Shown one piece after another: positions 11,159 to 22,110 of a stretch of 64,000 bases of DNA. Below the pieces are notes generated by a model. It saw only the letters and a program-made list of their open reading frames with translations. It was not told the DNA's origin and did not search any database. The stretch is taken from NCBI GenBank assembly GCA_963082975.1, contig OY720344.1, forward strand, positions 83,688,053-83,752,052, given 5' to 3'. Position numbers and translations under genes: made by a program. Every line of letters begins with the position of its first letter. Positions within the stretch are counted from its first letter, which is position 1. This stretch comes from Labia minor (lineage: Eukaryota; Arthropoda; Insecta; Dermaptera; Spongiphoridae).

Positions 11159-11699
11159 ATATGTAAGTTATATTTAATGAGATAGATGCAGTTATTTTTT
11201 AAAATATTTCTTATTTAATATTTTCTGAAAAAAATTATAAAATATTTATATGAATTTAATGTAAGTACCCATTATAATTTGTGAGATTTGTTGCTATGAC
11301 AATGTTTGTATTTTCTTTCTTCAATATTATAATTTCTAATAAAATGTGTTCTACAATATGCAAAAAAATCGTTATTCACCAATCACTGTTAGAAATATTC
11401 ATCATATATCCTTGTCCTTATGAGATCGTAAGCCAGAAATTAATTAATAAAATGACGTAAAGTACCTAAAGTTGTGATGGGGGTCCGTCAAAAAAAATTT
11501 TTTCAAGTGGGGGTCCGTGGAGTACATAAGTTTAAGAACCTATGAACTACACTAAAACCTTCCATGGGACGCCCACAACAATCCCTGAAAGTTTCATCGC
11601 AATCGGACGGGTAGTTTTTGAGTATTTGACAGACACACACACATACACACAGACAGACATTGCCTTTTATATATATAGAAGATAGAAGAAGAAGATAGA

Positions 11700-11826
11700 A
11701 GATAGAAGATTCAAGATTTGTTTAAATTGTTAATATGATAAATTTAATTTGAATTTGTATTGTTATGTAATAACAACAATGGATCTTCTAAATATTTGAA
11801 AAAGCGAAATGCTCTTCCTTCATTAC

Positions 11827-11857
<31 letters not shown>

Positions 11858-12315
11858 GATCAATTAAAATGTAAAATAATAAATACAGAGAAGTTATTAC
11901 ATTTGTAAAATAAATTCAGTTAGAAAACTTATCAAGTTGACGATTTTTAGGATACATGACTGACGTCTTTCATATATAATTAGTCATCAGAAAATGTACG
12001 TGAATAGAGGAACAAAAACAAATTTGTTTATATCTTAAACAAAATGAATAAATATGAAATAAGATTTCACAATGCTTTACTTTGACTAAGAAAAAAATGT
12101 TATCATATTTAATAGTATTACGAGAAATGAGGAAAAGAGTCCTCAACCGACAAATTTTTAATAAATTAAGATAATTACTCCCTCTCTCTCTCTCTCTCTT
12201 AATGAAGAAGAACACCAAAAAGGAGAAAAGTAAAAATGGAAAGTTGTTTTTATCACAATTCATAGACTTCACAAATTAAATACATATATATTTATATATG
12301 ATTTTAGCTTTAAAA
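11700..12315. other. AT-rich stretch with simple repeats
   Basis: A TA-repeat at about 11827-11853 and a CT-repeat at about 12180-12199 are visible. The minus-strand frame across 11970-12272 includes the CT repeat (translated as RERERE) and has no coding signature. Confidence 0.4.
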
Positions 12316-12571
12316 CAGTGATTCCCAAAGTGGGCGCTGGAGCGATCCAGGGGGGGGGGGGGGGCGGTGATGGCCACAGATGCATTTAGGGAAAATTACT
12401 TTTCTATTCTGAGATCAATAAATAGATACATAAATTCAATGTTTCTAATTTACACCTTTATTTATAATATTTTGCAAATAGTTACACTTATCTTTCTGTT
12501 TAATTTTTATTAAAATTTAAAAAAAATAATTTCCAAGGGGGCGCTTGGCCAAATAAGTTTGGTAACCACTG
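12316..12571. mobile_element. hAT-type MITE, 256 bp
   Basis: Inverted termini CAGTGATTCCCAAAGTGGGC and GGGGGCGCTTGGCC...GGTAACCACTG. It is flanked by a perfect 8-bp duplication CTTTAAAA (12308-12315 and 12572-12579). It holds a run of 15 G (12350-12364). It has no coding capacity. Confidence 0.85.
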
Positions 12572-12579
12572 CTTTAAAA

Positions 12580-13452
12580 GAATAATTTACGATTGCACCA
12601 TATTTTTTTTTACTTTGTCATTGCAATTTATTTTCTCATCATCTCTTATTATCAATCAGTTAAAATATTATCAATGATTATAAGTATATTCGAAAAAGAT
12701 ATATCTAAAAAATATGATAAAAATTCAAAAGTTGAAAATACGTTAAATCATTATCAAAATAAAATTTGAGATTAAGTTAATCTTTAATAATTAATTATTT
12801 TGGTTATATGGATTTATAGATTTACATGTATATAAATATTATAATATAATATGAATAATTAAATGGTAATAATTGTACTGAGGTCTTTTGAAAACCTACG
12901 ATTATAACTAAAGAACAATGGAATGTGGAAACATGCAGTGAACATACACACACTTATACACAAACACACCGACACAGGTATACAGAGCTCTTCCTGTCAG
13001 GTTGGTTGGATTGGTTGTAACGGCTAAACAAGGAAATGCAAGACTCGAATCTATCATTTTGTTCATAAGTTTTTATTTTATGTTTCATATAAGATTGATT
13101 GAAAAATAAATAAAGGGGTAAAAATAAATTTTAATCTTTAAGAAAAATAAGGAAATATTTTTAAAAATGTATATATTTTATCATAAAATAAATATTTGAT
13201 ATAAACATTCTTTTGTTTCGCATATATACTCGTTCTTAATAATAAATAAAATTGATAGAAAACTGCATTTAAAAAAAAAAAAAAAATTATAAGAAAAATA
13301 AATTTTTATATTTAAAAATTTTCTTCCCCATTTTTCCTAAATATATATAATAATAAATGTATAAAAATAATTATTATAGTTAAATAATGTAAAATAATAT
13401 TTAGATATAATTTATAATTGATTATCTATTCTAAATTCTATATACGTTACAT
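12580..13452. other. AT-rich stretch between two MITEs
   Basis: A GC-richer patch at about 12895-13030 contains ACACA repeats and a TTGGTTGGATTGGTTG motif. It has no open frame or splice signal that I can support. The remainder is low-complexity AT. Confidence 0.35.
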
Positions 13453-13686
13453 CAGAGGTTTCCAAAGTGGTCTATATCGACCCCTAGGGGCAACCTGCAA
13501 GGGGTCTACGGCAGCGAATACCAAATTTCCGACATGGCTCTTAAAACATTTTTAATTTTCCAATAAGGCTCTAAAAAAGGGTAAAATTTTTTTATAAAAA
13601 AAAAATCAAAACCAATTTAGGGGGTCTACCCAAAACCGAAAAACATGGCAAGTGATCTACGACACAAAAAAATTTGGGAACCTATG
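13453..13686. mobile_element. hAT-type MITE, 234 bp, diverged
   Basis: Inverted termini CAGAGGTTTCCAAAGTGG and TTTGGGAACCTATG. Internal GGGGTCTAC blocks lie near each end in direct order (CAAGGGGTCTACGG and AGGGGGTCTACCC). Flanks CGTTACAT and CTTTAGAT match at 6 of 8 positions, consistent with an old 8-bp duplication. It is non-coding. Confidence 0.65.
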
Positions 13687-14165
13687 CTTTAGATCAATTA
13701 AGGGTAATTTTTGTAATATTTAAAACTTCAAAATATATATTTTGAAAGTCATTGATAGAAAAATGAGTGAGACTGCTATAAAAAGTGGAAAGTAAGCATA
13801 CAATTCCAGATTTGGATTTGTTAAGATTGCATGTTTATAAGAAACAAAAAAAAAAACAAATCCAATTATGCAAGAACTAATAGGAGAAAAAAATGGGGAA
13901 ATAGAAGAATACAATTTCTTTTAAAATTATCTATAAAATTACATTTTAATATAAATTATTTGTTTTCTTTTATTATATATATATGACTGGACATTTTATT
14001 TTAATTATATATACATAAACACTATTTAAAAAAAACTCAAGATAATAAATAACATTTTGGATATTTTTGTGGAGTTTTTGTTAATGAATAGATTTTAAGT
14101 TTTTAGTTAAGATTGGTCAAATGTATAGAAAATTAAGAAGATAAATTCGAAGGTGTCAGGCTACC

Positions 14166-14284
14166 GTTCTTTCCGGAATACCAGGAAATCGTTCTATTGT
14201 GTTAGAAACTGACAAATGGATCAGTACTCTGAGTCATTTGCAACGGGAAAACGAATCACTCATTAAAGCATATTTATAATTTTA
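14166..14284 (+). CDS. Possible short terminal exon, unrecognised
   Basis: After a CAG at 14163-14165 an open frame reads ATVLSGIPGNRSIVLETDKW, then ISTLSHLQRENESLIKAYL, then a stop. Composition is clearly richer in GC than the flanks. The SHLQREN segment looks like the start of an amphipathic coiled helix. An in-frame stop lies just upstream of the acceptor. The acceptor has a poor pyrimidine tract. No family is recognised and no partner exon was found. It may be a genuine last exon or a decayed one. Confidence 0.35.
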
Positions 14285-14649
14285 TAATTCAAAATGTAAA
14301 AGATAAAAAAGTATTGAAAAGCCTAAATATATATATATATTTATAACAATAATCCTTAATAGAAATTATCTCTTTAGTCATGTCATAAAGAGAAAATATT
14401 AATCAATGTATAAACAAACAATGACTATTTGTTTTTTAATTTAATTAGATAAGTATGAAAAAATAAACAAATATACCTCCATATAAATTTATAAGATAAA
14501 TTGTACAACCCATCTCTATATCAACTCTATAAATTTAAAATAAATTATATTAATTTCCTTTGCATATATATACAAATTATGTTGATATACCCAATAGAAA
14601 ATATGTATATTTAATTTTTTATTCATAATTTTCTTTTATATATCAGACT

Positions 14650-14860
14650 GTGGCACGAGTCAGACGTGTGTTAGTGTTAGTGCTGAGGAGAGCTTAATAA
14701 CGAACTAAGTCAAAAGATTACCCACTCGTTCCACCCAAAATAACAACAATGATCCTTGATCTCATAGTCTAAGCACAGAATCCCAGAAATTCCTTCCTCA
14801 AAATTCTCTTGAAAATGGAGCCAAAACGTCGAGACTCAAATTTAACAAAAACACACGTGT
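14650..14860 (+). CDS. Possible first exon (leader and MEPKRRDSNLTK start)
   Basis: A GC-richer block begins at an initiator-like ATCAGACTGTGG. It runs as a leader to an ATG at 14814 that opens MEPKRRDSNLTKTH and then meets a GTAAAT donor-like site within ACACGTGTAAATAA. If real, this is a promoter, 5' leader and first coding exon on the plus strand. No downstream exon can be tied to it with confidence. A GTTCTCGGCCGC patch behind a good acceptor at 17135 is one candidate. Treat it as a hypothesis. Confidence 0.3.
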
Positions 14861-15536
14861 AAATAATCTGAAAATAATTTTTCATAATATATTTAATAAA
14901 TTAAAATTAGTTTTTTAAATAGTAATTCAAAATGACAGGTCAAAGACTTATTTTTAGACTAATGGGTTACAGTTAGATTTTTTTCTTCAAAATTGAAATA
15001 AATGTATTATTATTATTATTATTTTATTTTCATCTTTAAATTTTTCCCACGAAACAAAATTGAAATGACTGATATAATAAGTATAAACAAACCAATTTTA
15101 TTATATATATATATATACATTTTGTTCAAAGAAAAATTGAAATCTGAAGACTTTAATAAATTTAATACGTAATCAATATTGATCGTTAGAAACCAATTTA
15201 AGTATTTTTAACGAGAGAAGTTTTTCACATTTTATAATCAAGTTGTGGCATGAAGAAAAAAGAAATCTTATATCCACTTTTTCCGAAAAATCATAGATTA
15301 TATATAATTTAAATGCATTTCTGTATAAGAATTTATCCAAAAATTTAATAAAACTGTTCAATTTTAAGCAATCTTCTGTAATAGATATATAAATAATATA
15401 TGCATTTAAATGTAAATAATATTAGATTTATTAAATTAAGATTCGATCGAAAATAAATATTCAATATTTTTTTAAATTAATTTAATATTAAAAAATACAA
15501 AAATAAAATATCTATCCAAAAACTCGGTTAAAAAAT

Positions 15537-16115
15537 CTGGAGTGACTCCAATGGAGTATCTCGCAAATTTGAATTGGATTAATTAACATATATTATATTT
15601 AAATTAAAATTAATAAATAATTTTTTTAAACCAGGGCGTGTTTGCCCCTTTGTTGATGGCACCACGACACGTGCTGGCGCGTGATTGTCAGTCAACGTGT
15701 TAAAAACTTAATTCCGGAGCTTTCAGCGATTCAATCAAGCTAAAATTCCAAATATACCAGTTTTATACAATTTTAATCATTTGAAAAACTATCAAATCTC
15801 TATCTTTAATTTTATGGTCAGTTTAGAGGGAAAAAAAATGAAAACGTGGCAGGTAATGACCCTCTTCCGAAAGAGCTACATTTCTCAAAAGTTGAGAGAA
15901 AATTACGAATTTTGAATAATGCCCGTGTATTAAATTGTATTTCATTATTCTAGCTCAAACCGTTTTTGCGTAATCTTGTCTGCACACACACTTACAGACA
16001 TTTTTCTTGACCTTAGTGAAAATGACTCATGGTCCTTCAAAACGTATAAAAACATCAAAATCTCGACATCAAAAATTTTTGTGATCGCAATACTATCTCG
16101 CCAGAGATAGTAAAA
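15537..16115 (-). mobile_element. HINE-A copy
   Basis: Reverse-oriented copy. The right end reads CTATCTCGCCAGAGATAGTA on the plus strand, since this motif is itself palindromic. The left end carries CTGGAGTGACTCC and GGAGTATCTCGCAA, so the 3' hairpin is slightly decayed. The CA-repeat core is much shorter than at 4585-4645. Non-coding. Confidence 0.7.
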
Positions 16116-16358
16116 AGTATGTTTTTATAAAAAATTTAAAAAAAAATATTTAGGATTTTTTTTTTTTTTAAATTCATTTGCACACACAATAACCAAAGCA
16201 TCCATAAATCAAAAGGCGGAACTCAAGCCAAGAATTTCTCATTTTGAATCATTTTCTTAAATAAAACAAATACGAAACATAAATAAAGATGGTAATATTT
16301 CAAGGTGTTCTAAGAGAATCAATAAATGTATCTTCTTGTTGGTGCGTGTAGAAGTTCG

Positions 16359-16570
16359 AAGGGGCGGTCAGTTCCCGTCCCCTGAGGGCCGATGACCCTC
16401 TCCTCTCACTCTGATCGGCTTCGGTAGATGATCAACACCAGTAACGTTCGTCATGTTCGTCAGGTTGGCCATTGTGGCTATATCTTTTCGATTTTAACAA
16501 CCAATTCTATTGTTCCTAGTCAATGACTCAGAGGTGAGCACAGTTGCTTTTGCCTTGGGAGTACCGATTG
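16359..16570 (-). CDS. Possible first coding exon (MANLTNMTNVTG start), GPCR-like N-terminus
   Basis: A GC-rich island of about 250 bp. On the minus strand a leader is followed by ACAATGGCC, a good insect start context, with an in-frame TAA 24 bases upstream. The peptide MANLTNMTNVTGVDHLPKPI plus R then reaches a donor AGA/GTGAGAGG (coding about 16421-16483, donor side lower). Without splicing the frame stops after 34 residues. Three consecutive N-glycosylation sequons (NLT, NMT, NVT) at an unprocessed N-terminus are typical of extracellular tails of G-protein-coupled receptors, but no transmembrane exon was found. It could instead be a non-coding leader exon. Confidence 0.35.
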
Positions 16571-16599
16571 GAGTTGGCTAATGAAAGTGTCACAACAAA

Positions 16600-19500
16600 A
16601 AAAAAAAAAACAAAAACAAAACAACAACACAGAGAAAAATGATTAGGAATCAATATCTATTTGGAAACTTTGACTAATAAATAAAAATGAAGACAAGTCT
16701 AAACTAGTATTAGAAAAACAGTTACAGAGAGGCACATAAACGTAATGCACAACGTGACTGGAAACGGATTACCAAGAATAAAAGATCTTGAAAAAAAAAT
16801 TCTCTAGGGAAAAGAAATAGGGCTTAGAGATTGTGAATTTTTATTTAGTTATATCCATGAAATTTATAAAAAAATAAAAATTAGTAGATAAATAAATTCA
16901 TTTTTTTTTTAATTATATAAATCATTTTTTATTTGAACGTGAAAAACCTTTGTCTGATGTTCATTTTAAATATATCAAATGTTTTCCCTTTAGAAATAAA
17001 TACAAATTATAAAAATAAATAAATTATATAAATAAATCAAATAAATTTAATAAATATATAAAAATATATATTTTATTAGGAAGAAAGAAAAAATTAAGAA
17101 ATCTTTAGCATAAATTTTTAATTTTCAGGTTCTCGGCCGCAAAAGGTCATTTATTTTGTGTACATCCCCTTAATCCCTGAATTTTTTTTTTTTTGATTTG
17201 ATAAAATTCACATCTGCTTTACATAAGTGAAAAAATGTTCAGTCTTTTTAACATTTTTTTCCTCGAAATGCAAGTAAATGAAAATTTTGAATTTATTGGA
17301 ATGAGTAAAAAAAAAATTATATTAAGGACTGATTCAAGAATACAAGATACAAGTGCTTTAAAGGGAAATATGAAAGAAGACTCTGCTACAAAGGAAACGA
17401 CCACCTGCTCCAGGGGAACTCATAGCAGATGGTGTCTTTGGGAAACTTATAAGCAAAATTTCACTTACAATCTCTTTCTACAGTAACTATTAAAATAGTG
17501 TTAGTGACAATGAATTAATTAAAGATTAAATTTTTATTTTATTAATATAACGGATGGAAAATGAAATGATATTGGCATTTTCGTAAAATTTCTATTTTTC
17601 TTATTACATTACAACAATATTTGGAAAATATGTGATTTATGTATGAATTTCACTTTAGAATAAATTATAGAAAATTTTATTAGTAATAAAATTATGTTCC
17701 GCAAAAAGTGGATTATTCTTCCTTTGTTTCCTTTTTTTATATGAAATTCCTATTATTCTCCATATACTATTCTCTTCGAAACTTTCCAAAATTAATATTT
17801 TTATTAAAGGTATGATTGGCTGATGCGAAGTGATTTAGAATATAATTATTGTCAAAATAATTATATCGGAATTAAGATTATATATACTTTCACTTTATAT
17901 ATATAAAATTCAATATTAAGATGTAATTTAAACGTAGTGAGTATTGCTTTAAAGAAAAAAAAAACAACAAAAAGAAAATTCAATATTAAATCTAGTAATG
18001 TAATGAGAACAAAGTCAAAGAAACAAACAAGCGTCATTCTTTTCAGAAAAATCTACAATTTCTTATTTATTTATTGTAAATAAATAATTTTATCGTTTAT
18101 AAAACAAGCCACATCATAGAATTATCATTGAAATAACAAATATAATTTTAGTCATACATGAAATAATGTAAATCATTTTTCTATTTATTTAAAAAAAGTA
18201 AGATTATCAATATAATAAACAAGAATTTGTTTGTTATCGAGGTTACTTTATATTTAGAAATTTCAAAAATATTAATTTTATTTATATAAAATTAGTAAAG
18301 AATAAAGAAAATTTATACATAAAAACATAAAAAAGATTCATAGATGAGAAGTCAATCATTATATAAATAATTTAATAATAACATTCTGAAGGGTTAGTGG
18401 ATAATTTTAACATCATATTATATAAGAATAAACCATAATAGGTTTCAAATGAGATCGTTTAACAGAGATAGACAGCTCGTGTCTGGCAAATGCATTGACC
18501 TGCAATGCAAATGGCAACCACCGTTATATGACTGACTCTGATATACTTAAGTTATATTTTTTTTCTTCTTTGATTTTTCAAAATCCTGTAATTTTTGAAG
18601 GCCTAAAGACAAACAATATTTTATTTCAATTGTACTGAAACTGTATTGCGAATGACTAGACTTAGCGGAACAATAATTACCTGAATAGGCAATTAATTAA
18701 ATATTTTCACAATTGAAATTAATTATATAAGTTACTTTTTTATTTTAAATTTATATTGCTAATTTGATAAGAGTTTCTATAAATAAAATATTAAATAAAT
18801 AAATAAAAGAATGTAAAGTTTTGTAATTTTTAGAAATTCTAATAAAGATATTAAAAGATCAATTTTTATAAAATAAATATTTAAAAAAAATCTAAGTTTT
18901 AGGTTAGAATTAAAAAATAAACCATTTTCCCAGAATATCAAGAATATTTATTACTGAATAGTTTTGATTTGAAATCATGGTTATTAGAGAATAGTCAAAT
19001 GGAACCTAATAATTTATATAATATATTATATATTTTACTTCGAGGGCATTATTTTGAAATAAAGATTTATTGTTGAAACATAATCTTTTTATAATAAATG
19101 AAACCATTCATTCATTGAAAATAAGTGATTACGATGATCATTACCAATATTAACTTTTCACTTTCTTAGGTAGAGAAGATAAATTTGAATAAATAATTAA
19201 AAAAACATTTATCATTCATATATATATATATATATTCAAAATACTTATTGATATATATAATATATAATCATAAAAAAATTCATTTAATTTATATATTTTA
19301 ACCTTATATTTATCTTTATTTTTATCAATCTAGAATTAAAAAGGTAATTATTTTTAAATCATTTAATCTTTTGATAAAATTAAAAAATTAATATGTATAT
19401 AAATTTAGAATTTAAATTTATATATAAAAAAAAATATTAAATTAAATATTAACTAGTATTATCAATTACTAGGATATTTTTTTAACGAAAAATGAAATAA

Positions 19501-22110
19501 TAATAATAATAATAATTATATTCGTGATGATTCAAAAGCCATGAAGCTGATTCATCTAATATAAGAAAATGGAACTTTCACTGGTTATACAACACTCCTT
19601 CTAACGTAAAACATTATCAGTCCAAGTCAATAATAAATAGATATAGTTAATTAAGTAAATATTTATTAATAATGTATGAATGTCTTCTCTATGAAAAATA
19701 TATTTCTGAAAATTTTATTATCAAAAATGATTTGATTCCTAAAAATTTGAAAATTATATTGAAAATTTTATTATAAAAGAAAAAATAAATATTAGAATTT
19801 TTATTTCAAACTGATAATATTATATATAAGTTTTCATTGAATGAATAAAAAAATATTTTTAATATTTTATTATATATAAAGTCTGTTTATTCAAATTATA
19901 TTAAAATCTAATTCTATGTGTGAGTTTTGTTCATGAATGGATTGAAAAGTGAATGTGGCCTTAAAAAATATCGATAAGTGAGATTTAAGAGTAGATTAAG
20001 AAATAGTGATGGCGAAATTAATTGAATTTGAGATGCGTTATAGTGTTTTACATATATAGATTGTTGTTTTATTTCAATTAAATTAAATTAACAACAATTT
20101 AAATAATTTATTTAAATCTATTTAAAAGTTAGAGAATAAAATTGTGTAAATAATATATTTTATAATAAAGATATGATAAAAATTTACAAAAAAAATAAAT
20201 AAAATAAAAATAAAATTTATTTAATGAAAAGATCGCCAGTGCTGATGACGTTGGTGATAATCAGAAACCCGAAACAACCGGAAAGCAGGTCAGCTGACTT
20301 AAAAAAAAAGGGGGAGCTAAGAACTCCCTGCTATCAGGTTAAAATGTTTTAAGAGCAAAAAACATGACTTGAGTTTTAGTCAAATTTTCATTATTTTTTT
20401 ATTTGATTTTGGTATATTCTATTTAACAGGTTCCATGTACCACCGGTGGGTCATTCCGCCACATAAAATAAATAGACAAATTATGGAGCCAGCGGGAACG
20501 TGTTAAAAATATTTTCTTTAATAATAATAATAATAATAAAACGTTGAATTAAAAATCAAACTATCACTATAATGATAAGATGATCCGACTTTGATTATTA
20601 TTATTATTATTATTTTTAATTAGTATATTATTAAAAAAAATATATTTTCATTATAAAATCTTTACTCAATACAAAAAAAGAATAGTGAAATTTATAATTA
20701 ACACATTTTTATTTAATTAATTATCGGGGTTCAAAGAAGTTCAAATGGTCAAAATTAATGAATTATTTTGTAAATATTAAAATTAGATTATTAATTATAT
20801 TAAATTAATGTGAATCTAATGAAATATTTTAAAAAAATAATAAAATTAAAATCATTAATATAGTATAATTTAAACATGAAAATTATTATTAATTATATAT
20901 ATATATATATAAATAGATTTAAACTTTCCAACCCTCTTGAAATGGAGGTTTTTGATTAGTTGTGTGGGTCAAGAGAAAGTGTTCTTCAACACATCTATTT
21001 TAAAAGTGTAAGCATTAGTTTGTATTTGTTTTTATTGAACAACCAGTTTATAGCAAAAACTTTCTATAAATATTTTTGAAAAGACAAAATTAGATCATTT
21101 TGATTCATTTAATACCAGATATATATAATATAAGTTCATTTAAAAATGAATTGTCTATTTATTTTGAAAGAGTTCTTTTTATGATTATTTTTAATTTAAT
21201 TTATTACAATTTTTTCCTGAAAGAAATAATCAAATAATCTTTTCTATTGGATGCTTTCATGGCCACAATTACATTAGCATTTGAGCTTATCAAGTGATAT
21301 GATAGGATCTCCAGATCCTCGCCAGTCTGACCTAAATAGTGAATTTCATAAATTGAAATTAAAATAAACAATTTTTGTCTTTTTTTATTAAAAAAAAAGA
21401 ATTTAAGGAGAAAGTATAGTTGTTAAAAAAATTGAAAACTTTTAGAAAAACCAATTTGTGTTTTGACATCAGCATCCTTCTAATATAATTTTTTTTTCGT
21501 TTTTTTACAAATAAATAAAGTAAATCAGGTCAAAAGATTCTCTTTCTTCCGGTCATATTTCCGGTCTCACAAAGTCAAAACATGAAAACAAAATTAATAA
21601 AAATATGACTAATCTATCATATACAATAAATAATATCTATAAAGCTTTTATAATGTTTTTTCATTAGAAAAAATATGCAATTTTTAATTTAGACAATATT
21701 AAAATTATATATGCATATGTATACTAATACACACAGATACACAATATAATAAATATAAATAAATATGTTATATGACTTTAATTACTTTCTTTTTATTAAT
21801 TGTAATGTGAGTGTTTCATAATTCAAAGATAAAAGAATAATAGAATGTGAGAAGAAAGTTATTTCAATAAATTAAAAAAAAAAAAAAAAAATTATTAAAT
21901 CTAACATTAAATGAACATATTTAATTTCTTTAAATAAGGAGGGACGTTAAAATCAGATAAGAAAATTTATATATTAGAGAGTAATTAAATAAATAAATAA
22001 ATATAAATTTTAAATATCATAATCACACACATTTAATATACCTAATAAATTATGGAAAATACAAATAATATGTACATATATTATTATTATTTTTTGGATA
22101 AAAATCCTAC
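16600..22110. other. AT-rich, transposon-poor stretch; presumably downstream of or inside the CK1 alpha gene
   Basis: No further casein kinase exon was found here although the gene must continue to lower coordinates. Patches of higher GC occur at 17135-17180 (acceptor-like TTAATTTTCAG, then GTTCTCGGCCGC), 17390-17440, 18470-18540, 20230-20340 and 21250-21345. The last has an open minus frame reading QTGEDLEILSYHLISSNANV after an acceptor-like TATTTAG. None could be assigned. Confidence 0.35.

Larger units (their letters stand above)
8278..11544 (+). mobile_element. Complete autonomous hAT transposon
   Basis: Element of 3267 bp bounded by a perfect 8-bp target duplication AACTACAC (8270-8277 and 11545-11552). 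The termini are imperfect inverted repeats: CAGTGGTTCTTAAACTGTGG at the left, and TTTAAGAACCTATG at the right. GGGGGTCCGCG and GGGGGTCCGTG blocks lie just inside. A single uninterrupted transposase frame occupies 9299-11158. The 1 kb leader carries a 55-bp tandem duplication (8744-8853). Perfect flanking repeats plus an open transposase suggest a young, possibly still active copy. Confidence 0.9.
6771..11690 (-). mobile_element. Probable older Helitron interrupted by a HINE-B and an autonomous hAT
   Basis: The left end (plus strand TAGCAGACCCGGAAAAGC, then TTCGCTTTT) reads on the minus strand as hairpin AAAAGC-GAA-GCTTTT, about ten bases, then CTAT. That is close to the Helitron 3' plan. The right end (about 11620-11690) holds an ACACAC/CAGACAGACA tract and TTTTATATATATAGA. 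On the minus strand this is the Helitron-like start TCTATATATATAAAA. A HINE-B (7225-7537) and a hAT (8278-11544) lie between. Pairing the two ends as one element is inference: the 3' terminus is CTAT rather than CTRR, and no intact copy is present for comparison. Confidence 0.35.

Noticed and set aside
17235-17486. Plus-strand frame of 83 codons
   Set aside because: No recognisable domain. Only its last third rises in GC. It could contain an exon, but the frame as a whole is not supported.
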